From positions 2,666,001 to 2,730,000 of the forward strand of contig CP154954.1 in NCBI GenBank assembly GCA_039621445.1: a stretch of DNA of 64,000 nt. Reading direction: 5' to 3'. This DNA is from Euglena gracilis. Taxonomy: Eukaryota; Euglenida; Euglenophyceae; Euglenales. Positions within the stretch are counted from its first letter, which is position 1. Each line of letters opens with the position of its first letter. The notes beneath the pieces are model-generated. The model did no database searches, was not told the DNA's origin, and saw only the letters and a program-made list of their open reading frames with translations. The position numbers were made by a program, and so were the translations under genes. Positions 54,378-64,000 of this stretch are shown one piece after another.

Positions 54378-55010
54378 GTGAGAGGGGAGCGGGGGGGTTG
54401 CTGCCCAAGGTTCGATGTGTGCTGATACTCCTGCGGCCTATAACTAATTCGCCACGTGCTGTTAGCTGAATCCCTCACCTGTTCAATTTGCTGAATGGGA
54501 CCTGTCCAAAATGCAAATTCAAGCAACCTCTTTAAACTGCAAGTAGAATGAAGGGAACAAGTAGCCAAAAATACCAACTGGCAGCTGCTTTTTGTAACCA
54601 ATAACACTCTATGTCTACGGTTTTTACTCTTTTTCTTAATGCAAATGTGAAGGCACACATTTTGACTCCCAAAAATGTGTTGCCACCATGTTTTGATCTT
54701 TTGGTGAAACAGATAAGCACTTTAAGTGACCATTTATCGATCTGCAAGAACCCCAAACTCAAACGAACCCCAAATTTCAGTATTTTGTTAAATTCGTCAA
54801 ACCTGTCAAAAATCCAATTTTTTTTTTGCCGTCAAGATCTTCACCGCCTTGCGCTAAAAGCCGTGAAAATTTGACCGTGAAAATTTGACAGTGGTGAAAT
54901 TTTTTTGACACAAGCCAGCTTCATCGGGCCCGAACCCGCGGGTTGGTTCTACAGCCTGGCTGGTGTCTGCTGGTTGGGAAAGAGGTCCTGGACCCCCCCA
55001 CTAAGATCCT

Positions 55011-55330
55011 CTAGGGCGGGCACCCCCGGGTCCTTAAGAAAAATCCTGGTTGCCTAATTTTAGGATAGGGGCTGGAACAAAAACTTCCAGAAGAATTCCC
55101 TGGTGGATGAAATGCTGCCAACGCTTGGATTGCCAATGGGGAAGCTGCCAACCAATCATCTTGAATTAAATCTCCCAAACTGACAAAAACAGTTGGCAAC
55201 CTCCCAACATTCAAAACCGTGCCCACCAGCACCAGCATAGGATATTTTTTCTGGCCATCACGAGCATTTTTCAAAAGGAAAGCGATAATGTGTTGTTGCA
55301 TGCGTTGTTGTAAAAGAAGAGCAGCGTATC
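55011..55330 (-). CDS. Unknown protein, minus-strand exon
   Basis: The minus frame reads MQQHIIAFLLKNARDGQKKY, PMLVLVGTVLNVGRLPTVFV and SLGDLIQDDWLAASPLAIQA, with good hydrophobic and polar alternation. It starts after a stop at about 55333 and loses protein character near 55090, where a GTCCTTAAGAAAAATCCTG repeat end begins. I cannot name a family. Like 47662-47958 it runs against the NRPS exons. Confidence 0.5.
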
Positions 55331-55859
55331 TTGTGCATCATTCATGTTATTGGCCCTGGTGATGCACGCTCTGGTGCCTTTTTTTTCTGGAGGGAATCAA
55401 ATTTGTGAGGGTTTGGCGCCTCAAACAGCAACTTCCCTTCTTTTCCTTCTTCTTTAGGGGGTCATTGTGCAATGTGATGGCTCGTCAGCGGCGTAGCACC
55501 CTCATTTTCGGCAGAAGATGGCAGTTGAACTTCCCCTCCATTTATTCCGACCCCCCTCCGAAAGAAAACACAACGAACAATGAATGCCTACCCCTCTCCA
55601 AAGTGCCAACTGCCTGAAAGTTCACATTGAAAGGAATCAAAGCGCAGTGGGAGGACGATAGAAAGGAGCGTTCACAATGAAAAGATGAACAAATATAGAC
55701 TGCTTCAGCGATGCCAGTTGACGAAAGCATATCGTGACTGCATGGGCACAAGCAATTTTTTTTGCAATTTGAGTTTTTTGACGGCTGAAACAATTCTCAC
55801 CGCCAACTCACTCTTTTTGTTTTTTTTTTCCCGGGAGTCGGCCTGCCACGGATGCACAG

Positions 55860-55960
55860 CACCTGCACCACATCTCTTCTGATGGAGCTCCTTCACGAGT
55901 ATGCTGCCGACTCTGGGCAGGGGGGCACCAAGTCCCCAGATTCGGCAAAGGATTGTGAGC
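55860..55960 (+). CDS. Condensation-domain active-site exon (HHISSDG), possibly frameshifted
   Basis: Directly after the acceptor GGATGCACAG the frame reads HLHHISSDGAPSR, an exact HHxxxDG catalytic motif of NRPS condensation domains. A possible donor GTATGC follows CGA. In the +1 frame the overlapping bases read MELLHEYAADSG, which resembles the EL-x-x-LYxA segment normally eight or so residues after the motif. Either the exon simply ends at GTATGC, or a deletion with frameshift has fused the two segments and the domain is broken. Confidence 0.5.
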
Positions 55961-56077
55961 TTTCAGCTGTGGTTTCGAGATACCCAAATTTTACATACGG
56001 AGTCATTCATCCCAACTCCCCTGAGGAATTGATGCAACGTGGACACAATACCGACGGGTTGGGATAAATGCCGCCCG

Positions 56078-56270
56078 CTTTTGCCAATGAAGGGAGCAGG
56101 ATGTTGCCGGCAAACTCGTACCTGAGGGCGAAGAATCATTGCATCGCCGCCGTGTTGGACAGCTGGCGGATCCGCGAAGCTCAGATCCGAGAGGCGGGGC
56201 TGTCCCCTGTCAGGGCGGGCCAGCGGCGTCGTATGGCGTTTCGTCTGGGCTGCATGCTTTTTTTAAAGTA
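56078..56270 (+). CDS. Possible coding fragment
   Basis: The frame reads SRMLPANSYLRAKNHCIAAV, then LDSWRIREAQIREAGLSPVR and ends in a stop after a T/A run. Protein-like, no family. The same frame upstream contains one stop (56065-56067). Confidence 0.35.
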
Positions 56271-57115
56271 GTCCTGTGTACTGTGCACATTGGCTTTCTT
56301 TGGATAACCACATGCGTTGACAAAGGCACACCTTAATGGAAATGAGGTTGTGCTTTTATGAGAAAAAAGCTTCTTTCGGCCTCTCAGAGGTGAGCATTTT
56401 TTTCACACTGTGAATGCGGCAATACACAGATGCGGCATGGACACATTTTTTTTGCATTTTTTGTCTGTTTTGGTCTTTTGTTGTTTTCCCTCTGGCTTTT
56501 TTCAAGTTCAAATGATTTGGACATAAGAATCTCCTTTTCACCTTTGTTTTTTGCTTGTGGAAGGTCTTCGCTTTTTTTTTCTTTCTGTTTTGATCAACAA
56601 ATAATATTTTTTTGAATTGGTACGTCACCAAAAACTCGAAAACAAGTCCCGGACATTTGTTGAAAATCCGAGAAAGCTGGGGCATACACCCCTTAAAAGC
56701 CCCCTCTCCAATCTTTGAAACCCCTTCCAAAAATATCCCAGAAAAAACTAAAAAAAGAGAACTGTAGAGAATTGTGTTTCAAAACCCCTATATATGCATG
56801 CATATATGTTTGTACATTCCTGTCCCAACACACGCCCAACGGAACGTCCCAGCAGAACTCCTTTCGCCCCCCTTTAATTCTTTTGTGTCGCTTTGTCCCC
56901 CATCCTTGCGCACGTTTTCGGGGCTGTTGTTTGAAAGAAGCAACCTAGCTGCGTCCTTCCATTGTCCCCGATGGCCAGGCAACTGCTGGATTGAGAACAC
57001 CACCATATTTTTGCGATATATATATTTATATATTTATATATATAATATTATAGTTCAAATAAATATATAAATAAAATATACATAAATAAATTCATACTAT
57101 ATATATGACACGATA

Positions 57116-57841
57116 TTAATAGTTTACTTTGTCTCTGGTTGAGCTGGTTGACTGGTTTGTGCCAAAGGACAAAATAAAAGGGACAAGTAAGTAAAATGGA
57201 ATAATTTTGAGTTTCAATTCCAGAGCTTGAGGCACTTTTGGAGACTCCCCCCTCCCCCCAGCGGTGTCCTGCAGCCGAGTTGAAGGAGGGGACTGTTCGG
57301 GCACTGTACCGGGAGAGGCACACTGAGTACCGCCAAGCGCTTCGGCAATGGCGGCTGCATCGATTTGGCTGGGGCTTTCCCCCCAAAGTGGCCCGCTGAA
57401 CGCCGCAATTTGGATTGAATAGTTGACGGTGAGGGGGTCAACTGTCCACTGTGCCAAAAAACCTTGAGTTTTAAATGGCGCCAGATGATGGTGTGCAAAT
57501 ATTATCACTGTATCGCTGCCACTGTGGACATTTGGCCAGTCAATATTGGCGTGCTTGCCGGCGCACAGGTACTTGCATGGATCTCCTCATGATTCCATTT
57601 CAATACGCTTTCATGCCGCACTTTCATGGCTGGACTCCTCTCAGCCCACAGTGTGCAAGTCTTGGCCGAACCCCAGCAGACGGATCCGCCAGCCGCCCGG
57701 CCGCAGTTCATTTTCACTCCCAACCGTCCTGTTGCTCAGCCTGTGGCTCTCTCTATGCAACGGCAACACCCTCCATTCCTTGAAGTCTCTCCCTGGGTGA
57801 GCCCTTTGCGGGGGGTCGTTCCCCCGGAGTGGCAGTGGTGA
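57116..57841. other. Both-strand open region, probably coding on one strand
   Basis: On the minus strand 57216-57500 reads GFLAQWTVDPLTVNYSIQIA and PSQIDAAAIAEALGGTQ. On the plus strand 57626-57841 reads AGLLSAHSVQVLAEPQQTDP and FIFTPNRPVAQPVALSMQ. Each is protein-like and they barely overlap, so two exons on opposite strands or one chance frame are both possible. Confidence 0.35.
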
Positions 57842-58232
57842 CCACATCGACAGGCTGAAGTTTAGGGTGTGGCTAACCCACCAGGGGGGGGGGCTGACTT
57901 GAGGCGGTGGCTGTTGAGTGGTGGGTGGGACACTATGGCAAAAGCCCCCGGGCGCTTGCCGAAGGCGCCGGAATTTCAGCAATGGCTCTTTTTGGTTGAA
58001 ACTCTGCCCACGACCAGGCACTCCACGGCACCCTCAGACCCACCAGGGGTTGGTTGAATTCAGCCTGGTGGGGGAGACCCAAAGTGACTGACCTTCCCGA
58101 GAACGTTGACTGGCGGCCCAACCGGGCTCGGTGAGCAATACGTATGTTCCCGCCAACGTCACAATGCAGGAGCTGGTCGGTTGCGCGTGGGCCGCTTGAA
58201 CTCTCACACATGATGTACATGCAACTGATCGC

Positions 58233-58604
58233 ATGTTTTGTTTGGTCCGTTTGGGGGTGAGCGTCCAAAGTCAGATGTCTAACTGCCACTCAATGAAGGT
58301 GTTGCAAAATCCAGTTCCCCAAGGCTTTGTATTTTTTGATTTTCTGCTCATGTTTGTGGACTTCCCCACCGGATGTTACGTGCCGCTGGCTGATGTGCGT
58401 CCGATGATTTTCAAACCATTTCCCGTTCCTTCAGAGGTTTTTGTTTTCCAACCCAGCACACAGGATCGTCACATTATTCCTTCTTCGTGTCCGAGGTACT
58501 CATCACACCTCAAGAGATGCGAGTTCAGCCCCGTCCCTAAAGTTTCCACAGAGGCAGTGGAGAGCATGGATTCATTTAACACCTGGTTGACCGCAGCGGC
58601 GTAA
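58233..58604 (+). CDS. Unknown ORF, likely exon
   Basis: 123 codons from an ATG to TAA. It reads NPVPQGFVFFDFLLMFVDFP, TGCYVPLADVRPMIFKPFPV and RCEFSPVPKVSTEAVESMDS. Protein-like. CYVPLADVRP is only superficially like adenylation core A2. It is followed by a 211-bp-spaced direct repeat ATAAAACTAGCAAAATT (58610 and 58821). Confidence 0.4.
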   Translation: MFCLVRLGVSVQSQMSNCHSMKVLQNPVPQGFVFFDFLLMFVDFPTGCYVPLADVRPMIFKPFPVPSEVFVFQPSTQDRHIIPSSCPRYSSHLKRCEFSPVPKVSTEAVESMDSFNTWLTAAA

Positions 58605-59040
58605 TTTTCATAAAACTAGCAAAATTTGAAAGAATCTGGATGGGTCCTCTGGGACCCCAAATGTGGGTACCCAAAGGCCTGCCCACTCGGACCCAAGGGA
58701 AAGGGTCATACGGCCCTGAAACTGGAAACCCATCGGGGGTTCTCATTGTGTTCTCTGGGATAGTTATTCGAGCGTGCCGGCCGGATTAGTGTCTACGGGT
58801 GTGAAAAACATGCGGATGTCATAAAACTAGCAAAATTCAGCGTTTTCGACCGATTTTGGCCGGGTTTTGGGTGGGTGGGTGGGTGGGTGGTTGACCCGGG
58901 GGGGGGGGTTGTGGGTGAGTGGGTTTTCCAAAAAGTGGGTGGGTTTGGGTCGGGCAAAAGTGCCCCCAGGGGCCACCAAGTGGATCTATGGTGGAGAGGC
59001 GGGTGTCACAACTGAAGTCCCAGACTCCAACCGAATCCCC

Positions 59041-59275
59041 AGCTCAAACTCCCCGTCTGGACAACTGCGACACCCTTTCGAGGCTCTCGCACACGGACTC
59101 TCGCCCAGGACCTTTTCCCTTGCGTCGATGACAGCATTTCTCCCTTCCTTTCAGTTCAAACCTGCCAAGCTGCTTCTGAATAATCATGCAGCATTCCCCC
59201 ACGGAACGTTTTTGAGTCCGGCGTCTTGCAAAGGCCAATTTAATTTACAAATGCAAGTGTTCTCTCGTCGTATTT
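59041..59275 (+). CDS. Possible condensation-domain segment (HPFEALAHGL)
   Basis: The plus frame reads SGQLRHPFEALAHGLSPRTF, then SLASMTAFLPSFQFKPAKLL and SCKGQFNLQMQVFSRR. The order HPFE-x-L...L-x-xR..S....F-x-F followed by a G-x-(F/L)-x-L strand matches the second half of a condensation domain. The minus strand is open too. Boundaries not determined. Confidence 0.45.
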
Positions 59276-59471
59276 TTGGGCATCGGGGGGATTATTGCCT
59301 GTGTATTTGTCACTGAGTTTTCATTTGGTATGCATATGCCACAGAGAAGTGCCAGCACACCTCCGATTCTGGCACGTATGTCCAAATATGTGCACATGGG
59401 TATGCACATGTGCACATGCATCCGCGAGCACATACACCCATGCATGCAAACCTCACCTCATGTGTTTGCAG

Positions 59472-59757
59472 TCTGTGATTTCTGCCTGTCTATCTTCATT
59501 CCCCATCCCTGGCATGGAAGAACTCTTTGCCAAAGGCAGGTTCTGGCCCCAGTCCCCTGCCCTCCTCTCGCCCTCCCTGCACCGACGGCGGTCTCCCGCC
59601 CACCCATTTCCAGCCGGCCCCGCAGCCGCGTCGGCCGCGCTGCCCAGCCGGCTGCGGCTCTCGCAGGAAGCTCCGGAGTCCGGAGTGTGGGCCACCCGGA
59701 CGCTATTTGGTCTGGGTGGAGAGGGAGCCGCATCAATTCCATTCGTGCCAGTTTATT
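59472..59757 (+). CDS. Possible coding exon
   Basis: After the acceptor CATGTGTTTGCAG the frame reads VISACLSSFPIPGMEELFAK, alanine/proline-rich sequence, then WATRTLFGLGGEGAASIPFV. LFGLGGEGAASI is reminiscent of the carrier-protein motif FFxLGGxS but lacks the phosphopantetheine serine at the right place, so no carrier domain is claimed. The minus strand is also open. Confidence 0.35.
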
Positions 59758-60381
59758 AGTTCACCGCTTATTTCAGTTTATGGCAGATTTGTGTCCCGTT
59801 CGCACGTTTCCCTCGTGTGTGGGAAAAAATGTTTGACCCCCCCAAAATGTTCCGAGGTGCCAATTTACTGGCACCAAATGTTTGATTTTCACCCCTACCA
59901 ACTGATTTTGTGCAATACGTTTTTCTCCCGATGGTGGAAGAATTTGGAGCGGGGGAAAGTTACCCCCCCCCCCCCCCCAAATACAACCCCCCCCGGTTTT
60001 ATATTCGGGCGCAAATTTCAAGATCCCCAGGGGGTTTTTATATTTGGGGGTTTTATATTCGGTCGGAAAATTCAACTTCCTGGCGGGATCCAGTTGTCAC
60101 TTTTTCGGTCCAAAATCACTAATACACCCACCCCCCGGGGTCCAAACATTTCACTTTTCGGGCGAAGGAGCAACCTTCACATGTTTTTGGTGAAAATTGT
60201 TCCCAAATCTGACATAAATCACAATTTCAGGAGATATTTTTTCGAATTTTTTTCCTTCCGGCGCTTCGCGCCGGAGGGGGATATTTGGGCGAGATTTCAA
60301 GGTCCTCAGGGGGGTTTTATATTTGGGGGGGGGTTATATTTGGGGGTTTTATTGTTATCTGAACGTGACCGTCATCTGTAC

Positions 60382-60708
60382 TCAGTAGGGTTCATTAGGA
60401 AGGCTTCGTGAGAATCCGAATTTGTCCAAAGTTGGAAACTCTGTTGCTCTTGCTGTGGACGATGGAGTAGAGTGCCAAATCACGTCCTTTCTTTGTAGCT
60501 CACACCGGGTTCGGTGGTGGACGTGGGAGGTGTCCCTCAAGTGTGCCCCTTGGCGTTCCTCAAACACTCTGCATGATCCACCGGCATGGGTTTGGTCTGC
60601 GACCTCCACCCAGGCGGTGACCCCCGCGCCATCCGCACGCCCCCACACCCAGGCTGCTTTGTACCTCGGAAGACCCCCTTTTGGGCGGGTGGGTCTGGGG
60701 CCGGACAC
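60382..60708 (-). other. Both-strand open region
   Basis: Minus: AWVWGRADGAGVTAWVEVAD, then GGSCRVFEERQGAHLRDTSH. Plus (60422-60660): KVGNSVALAVDDGVECQITS. Either could be coding; no family. Confidence 0.3.
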
Positions 60709-61007
60709 CCACCCCCTGGTGGTCCTGCCCCGGACCAGGCTGGGTGGGCGGGCGGGTGGACCCCTCCAGGGGTGTTTTAGTCTTGGCTTCTGGGGGGGGG
60801 GTTGGGTGTGTGGGTCCGGCCCGAAGGCGCCAAATTTTTGTTGAAAACGGTGCTATTTTTAGCACTCTTTCACGAAAAAGTGCTAAAAATAGCACCTTTT
60901 TCAACAAAACTTTGGCGCCTTCGGGCCGTGAAGTGAGTGGGTTCCCCGGGACCCCCCCCGGGGTCTTAAAAAAACCCCCTCCCCCCTCCCCACACGGGAC
61001 TTAGACA

Positions 61008-61190
61008 GAAGCCTGGCCCCACCGGCCCATCATCGCAGGCCTGCCACAGAGCCCCGGGACCGGCCGGGGCGCCGCCCGGCTGCTGCCGGAGCCCGCCCCG
61101 GCCGAGCCACGAAGGCCGGCCGGTTTCACGGCCCGCCTGTTCTCCAAGGTGCGGCAGCGGGTGGACCGGTCGGGCTGCCTCTGGGAACTA
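61008..61190 (+). CDS. Likely coding exon, GC-rich
   Basis: The plus frame, without a start codon, reads HRPIIAGLPQSPGTGRGAAR, LLPEPAPAEPRRPAGFTARL and FSKVRQRVDRSGCLWEL. High GC third positions contrast with the flanking T-rich DNA. LPxPxPxEPRRPAGFTARL might correspond to the LPTDxPRP...F region of a condensation domain, but the match is loose. Confidence 0.4.
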
Positions 61191-61499
61191 CTTTTTTTCC
61201 CATTTTTTTGTACGCAATATTTTTTATGTTAATTATTTTATTTTTTTGAATATTTTTTTTTTGCCCGCCATTGGCTTTTCATTACCCTAACAAGTTTGCC
61301 ATGCTGTGGTTTCGCGGTGGTCAAGCTGAGGGGCCGCTGGATGCGATTTGCTTTTCAGGGGCCCCCCTGGAAGGATTGGATGGGGAGAAGGGTCGACCCC
61401 CGGCCCTCCACCCACAGGGCTTCCAGGTTTCCAGCACAGCCCCACCCTGGGAAGACTGCCACCGGGCTGGTGCTGACCCAAAAAAAACGTCCCTCCGTA

Positions 61500-61694
61500 A
61501 CAGTTGGCAAGTCATATCCAGAGGTCCGACCCCTTTTTCAGTCAGAATTTTCCTCTTCAGCCTCTTCCGCAGAATCAATGTCCCCAAGTGCCATGGTTGG
61601 TGTTGTGGGGGTGGACCCCCCTCAGGTTTTCCCGTACACCCTCGACCTGTCAGGTGACAGTTTTCCGGGGGGGGGGGAGTATAGCTATGAGTGA
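61500..61694 (+). CDS. Possible condensation-domain segment (PLFQSEFSS)
   Basis: The frame reads VGKSYPEVRPLFQSEFSSSA, then MVGVVGVDPPQVFPYTLDLS. PLFQ-x-x-FS followed by a variable stretch and an xxF-x-x-TLDL strand is the order seen late in condensation domains. It ends at GAGTGA after a G run. Confidence 0.4.
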   Translation, partial: TVGKSYPEVRPLFQSEFSSSASSAESMSPSAMVGVVGVDPPQVFPYTLDLSGDSFPGGGEYSYE

Positions 61695-61807
61695 AGGAAC
61701 CAATGAATCAACCTCCCTCGGCTCATTTGACGCAGCCATATTGCCCAACAGTCGAGTAGGGGGTTGCCGCAGAAAATACAGCCGCACATTGCTCTTGGCT
61801 GGGGGAG

Positions 61808-62035
61808 ATGGCAGTCTGCTTTTGGGTCGCATATTTGATGTCCAGAATTATATTTGATGTCCAGAAGAATGTCCAAGAAAAAAAATCATTCTTGGGTCTG
61901 GATAAGAGAGTGCCCGCAAACAAGTCCCAAAGGAAGAGGACCCTTCCGACGCCGACGTTCCGCATCACGATGGACAGGAGTCTTCCCTTCCAACGGCTAA
62001 ACAATTCCACTTTTGGTTTCGACGTTTGCGCCTGA
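61808..62035 (+). other. Possible coding fragment, basic
   Basis: Reads FLGLDKRVPANKSQRKRTLP, then FRITMDRSLPFQRLNNSTFG; protein-like in its second half only. TTTGATGTCCAGAA is duplicated at 61833 and 61853. Confidence 0.25.
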
Positions 62036-62128
62036 CTTGCGACGTCCTGTCGGCCAAAGTTTCCCGAACCTTTTGTCCCAGGGGTACGATTCTGTGATTC
62101 ACAACTGATTCTCCATTTAGGTCAATGG

Positions 62129-62250
62129 CTGTAGGTGTGCAAGACTGTCAAACCATGACCCCTGAGGGCAACGCTGCCATCCCGATCGCAAAGGGTCAGC
62201 CCCCACCCGCAAGCAGATTTTTGATATGTGGGAAGACTTTCCAATTTAAG
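62129..62250 (+). CDS. Possible coding exon
   Basis: After TTCTCCATTTAG the frame reads SMAVGVQDCQTMTPEGNAAI, then KGQPPPASRFLICGKTFQF and stops. No family recognised. Confidence 0.35.
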
Positions 62251-62271
62251 AGAGTCACTTTTTAGTTTGAA

Positions 62272-62674
62272 ATAATATATATATATAATCTACATAATAT
62301 TATCTCTCTCTCTCTCTCTCTCTCTTTGTGTGTGTGTGTGTGTGCGTTGTGTGTTGTTTGTCTTGTGTGCGTGTTGTGTGTTGTGTGTGCGTGTTGTGTG
62401 TGTGTTGGGTGTGTGTTGTGTGTGTGTGTGTTTTGTGTGCGGTGTGTGTGTGTGTGTGTTGTGTGTTGTGTACGTGTTGTGCGTGTTTTGTGTGTGTGTG
62501 TTGTGTGTTGTGTGTGTGTTGTGTGTGTTGTGCGTGTGTGTGTGTGTGTTGTGTGTGTGTGTTGTTGTGTGTGTGTGTGTGGTGTGTGTTTGGGTGGTGT
62601 TTGTGTGGAGTGTTTTGTGCTTGTGTGTGTGTGTGTTGTGTGTGTGTGTGTGTTTTGTGTGTGTGTTGTTTGTG

Positions 62675-62742
<68 letters not shown>

Positions 62743-62768
62743 TGGGGGTGTGCGTGCGCGTGTGTGTG
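62272..62768. repeat. (TA)n, (CT)n and TG-rich microsatellite block
   Basis: Short (TA)n at 62275-62288, (CT)n at 62303-62325, then about 440 bp of TGTG with GTTG and GCG interruptions, purest at 62675-62738. The VCVC/THTH frames are artefacts. Confidence 0.95.
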
Positions 62769-62789
62769 GCTCCCAAATCTCAAATGTCA

Positions 62790-62960
62790 GCCCCATCCGT
62801 TCTCTGGTGGACGCTGCGGCTGGCCCCCTCCTCACGGCCGTCACACCGGTGCCCGTGGAAGGCGGGGTGCTCCTGCAGACCCCCGACAGAGGGGCCGGCT
62901 GCTTTGTGCGCGCCAGTGGCGACCAGGCTGTTGCCAGGCCCGGGAACCCAAGGGGGTTGC
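62790..62960 (+). CDS. Likely coding exon, GC-rich
   Basis: After AAATGTCAG the frame reads PIRSLVDAAAGPLLTAVTPV, PVEGGVLLQTPDRGAGCFVR and ASGDQAVARPGNPRGLP. Composition and GC-rich third positions are convincing. The exon probably ends before 63031, where the frame stops. No family recognised. Confidence 0.45.
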
Positions 62961-63121
62961 CCCTTCACCGGATGTCTTTGTGGATTTTTGGGGGTGGAGG
63001 CGCAAGGATGCATTTGTGTTTGTGCGGATGATCGCCATAATTCAGACTGGCACAGATAAGAATTCGAGTGGACATTTGCAGACAGAAGACAAATAGGGAT
63101 GCATCAGATGAGGGTTTGGGA

Positions 63122-63599
63122 CATACATCTCTCTAAGGTTTTGCGACCCCCCCCCCCCCGGGGGGGGGCGGTTGCAGCCAGCCCCGATTTGGGCCCAGCC
63201 CAGCCGCAGCAGCCCCCTCCCCCGGGGGGGGGGGTGCTGCTAGCCCTAGCTAGCCAGCCCCTTTTTGGGGGTCCAGCCCAAAATTTTTCGGCGCAAAGCG
63301 CCGAAATTTTTTGAAAAACTGTGTTCAAAAGTGGCCAAAAATGGGGTTTGGGGGCCGTTTGGGGCATTTTTGGGGGGTTTCAGATGCGTCATTTTTTCAA
63401 AACTGTGTTTCGCAGGTCATTTTTGGGCATTTTTCCAATTTCAGTCCAGCTCGCCCCGGCTCGGGTCAAACCGGGGTCCAGCCCCCCCCCCCCCCCCCCC
63501 CGCGGGGGGCAGGCTAGCCAGCCCAAATTTCTAGCCAGCCCAAATTTCTAGCCCTAGCCCAGCAACCCCCCTCCCCGGGGGTCCTTAAAGAGATGTATG
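63122..63599. mobile_element. hAT-like foldback element with CATACATCTCT ends
   Basis: Ends CATACATCTCTCTAAGG and the inverse of CATACATCTCTTTAAGG. Flanks GTTTGGGA (63114-63121) and GTTTGGAA (63600-63607) match at 7 of 8 positions. The arms hold C/G runs and TAGCCAGCCC repeats; a GGCGCAAAGCGCC hairpin within AAATTTTTC..GAAATTTTT lies near the centre (63290-63302). Confidence 0.85.
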
Positions 63600-63607
63600 G
63601 TTTGGAA

Positions 63608-64000
63608 AAGAGGTGGTGTGCGCCAGTGTGGATTATGGCATGGGGGGGAATGCTTATCGATTTTTTGTGCATTTTTTGCTAGATTTTTTTGAGAGTGAAA
63701 ATGCGCTCTTTTTTGCGCATTTTTTTTTTCTCAGCCAGGCTGGTGCATTCCCTCTGGTTATGGAAAGGGAGGCTGCCAATATCCACAAATTTTGGGAGAC
63801 ATAACCCCCTTTTAAAATTCACAGAAATGTGCAACATCTGGGAGAAAAGGAGCAAGAATCCCGGAAGTGCAAAAAATACCAAAAATGCAAAAATGACGCA
63901 CTTTTTAAAAAAGTCAAATGGGAATTTGAGGAAAATGTCACGTTGCAAAAAAACGCATGCACAAAGAATGCACAAATCTGAAAAAATTGGGGAGGATGTA
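63608..64000. other. No identifiable gene
   Basis: AT-rich; short frames on both strands. The plus frame 63613-63804 (YGMGGNAYRFFVHFLLDFFE) is hydrophobic but unconvincing. Confidence 0.4.

Noticed and set aside
53816-54658. 280-codon minus-strand frame with SRPSHAPVTPQ repeats
   Set aside because: The repeats come from the 11-bp minisatellite, and the plus strand has good splice sites (acceptor 54148, donor 54378) and better composition over the same bases.
59700-59757. Carrier-protein motif (LFGLGGEGAASI)
   Set aside because: The phosphopantetheine serine is not in place and the flanking helices do not fit; mentioned only as a weak resemblance.
59527-60411. 294-codon plus-strand frame
   Set aside because: Its second half is repeated TTTTATATTTGGGGG foldback sequence; only the first part overlaps a plausible exon, which reads better in another frame.
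62262-63096. Several 150-250-codon frames over the TG block
   Set aside because: Cys-Val and Thr-His dipeptide runs are direct translations of the microsatellite.

Overview
This is nuclear DNA of a eukaryote, most likely a unicellular alga or related protist with a large, transposon-rich genome. The signs are short coding islands bounded by AG acceptors and GT donors, no operon-like gene packing, abundant microsatellites and minisatellites, decayed non-LTR retrotransposons, and dozens of foldback elements. The sequence does not allow a genus to be named.

Left part (1-30 kb). Almost all of it is dispersed and nested repeats. Typical units are foldback (MITE-like) elements whose arms contain long pure G or C runs, and several have exact 8-bp target-site duplications (TSDs). 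Two 1.5-1.7 kb near-identical direct repeats lie 11 kb apart (6.2 and 17.3 kb). Coding traces are sparse: an unknown minus-strand exon (338-538), a PHD-finger ORF (15325-15540, minus), fragments at 16.7-17.1 kb (minus), reverse-transcriptase remnants (8.1-8.9 kb), and a retrotransposon 3' end with an endonuclease-like domain (25.7-26.3 kb). At 28.55-30.1 kb one element contains others inserted inside it, three of them with intact 8-bp TSDs.

Middle (30-38.5 kb). A 137-aa ORF (30564-30977) sits between direct copies of a hairpin repeat. From 32586 to about 38493, plus-strand exons together spell the C-terminal two thirds of a nonribosomal peptide synthetase (NRPS) condensation domain, the C-A linker and the first core motif of an adenylation domain. 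Its introns are enlarged by the same foldback elements; with the two insertions removed, intron 1 shrinks from about 1.9 kb to about 80 nt.

Right part (38.5-64 kb). The rest of the adenylation domain could not be located with confidence. More plus-strand coding islands appear at 42 kb and from 51 to 63 kb. Some resemble further condensation-domain segments (55860, 59055, 61509), so the NRPS locus may be very long or several related pieces may be present. Two convincing islands lie on the minus strand (47662-47958 and 55011-55330). Between them are large simple-sequence blocks: ATGT/CTGT tetranucleotides (48.8-49.4 kb), a CCGGC-rich block (49.6-50.4 kb), an 11-bp minisatellite (53.95-54.13 kb) and a TG-rich block (62.3-62.8 kb).

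All exon boundaries were read by eye from frame, family motifs and splice dinucleotides. None is confirmed by transcripts.
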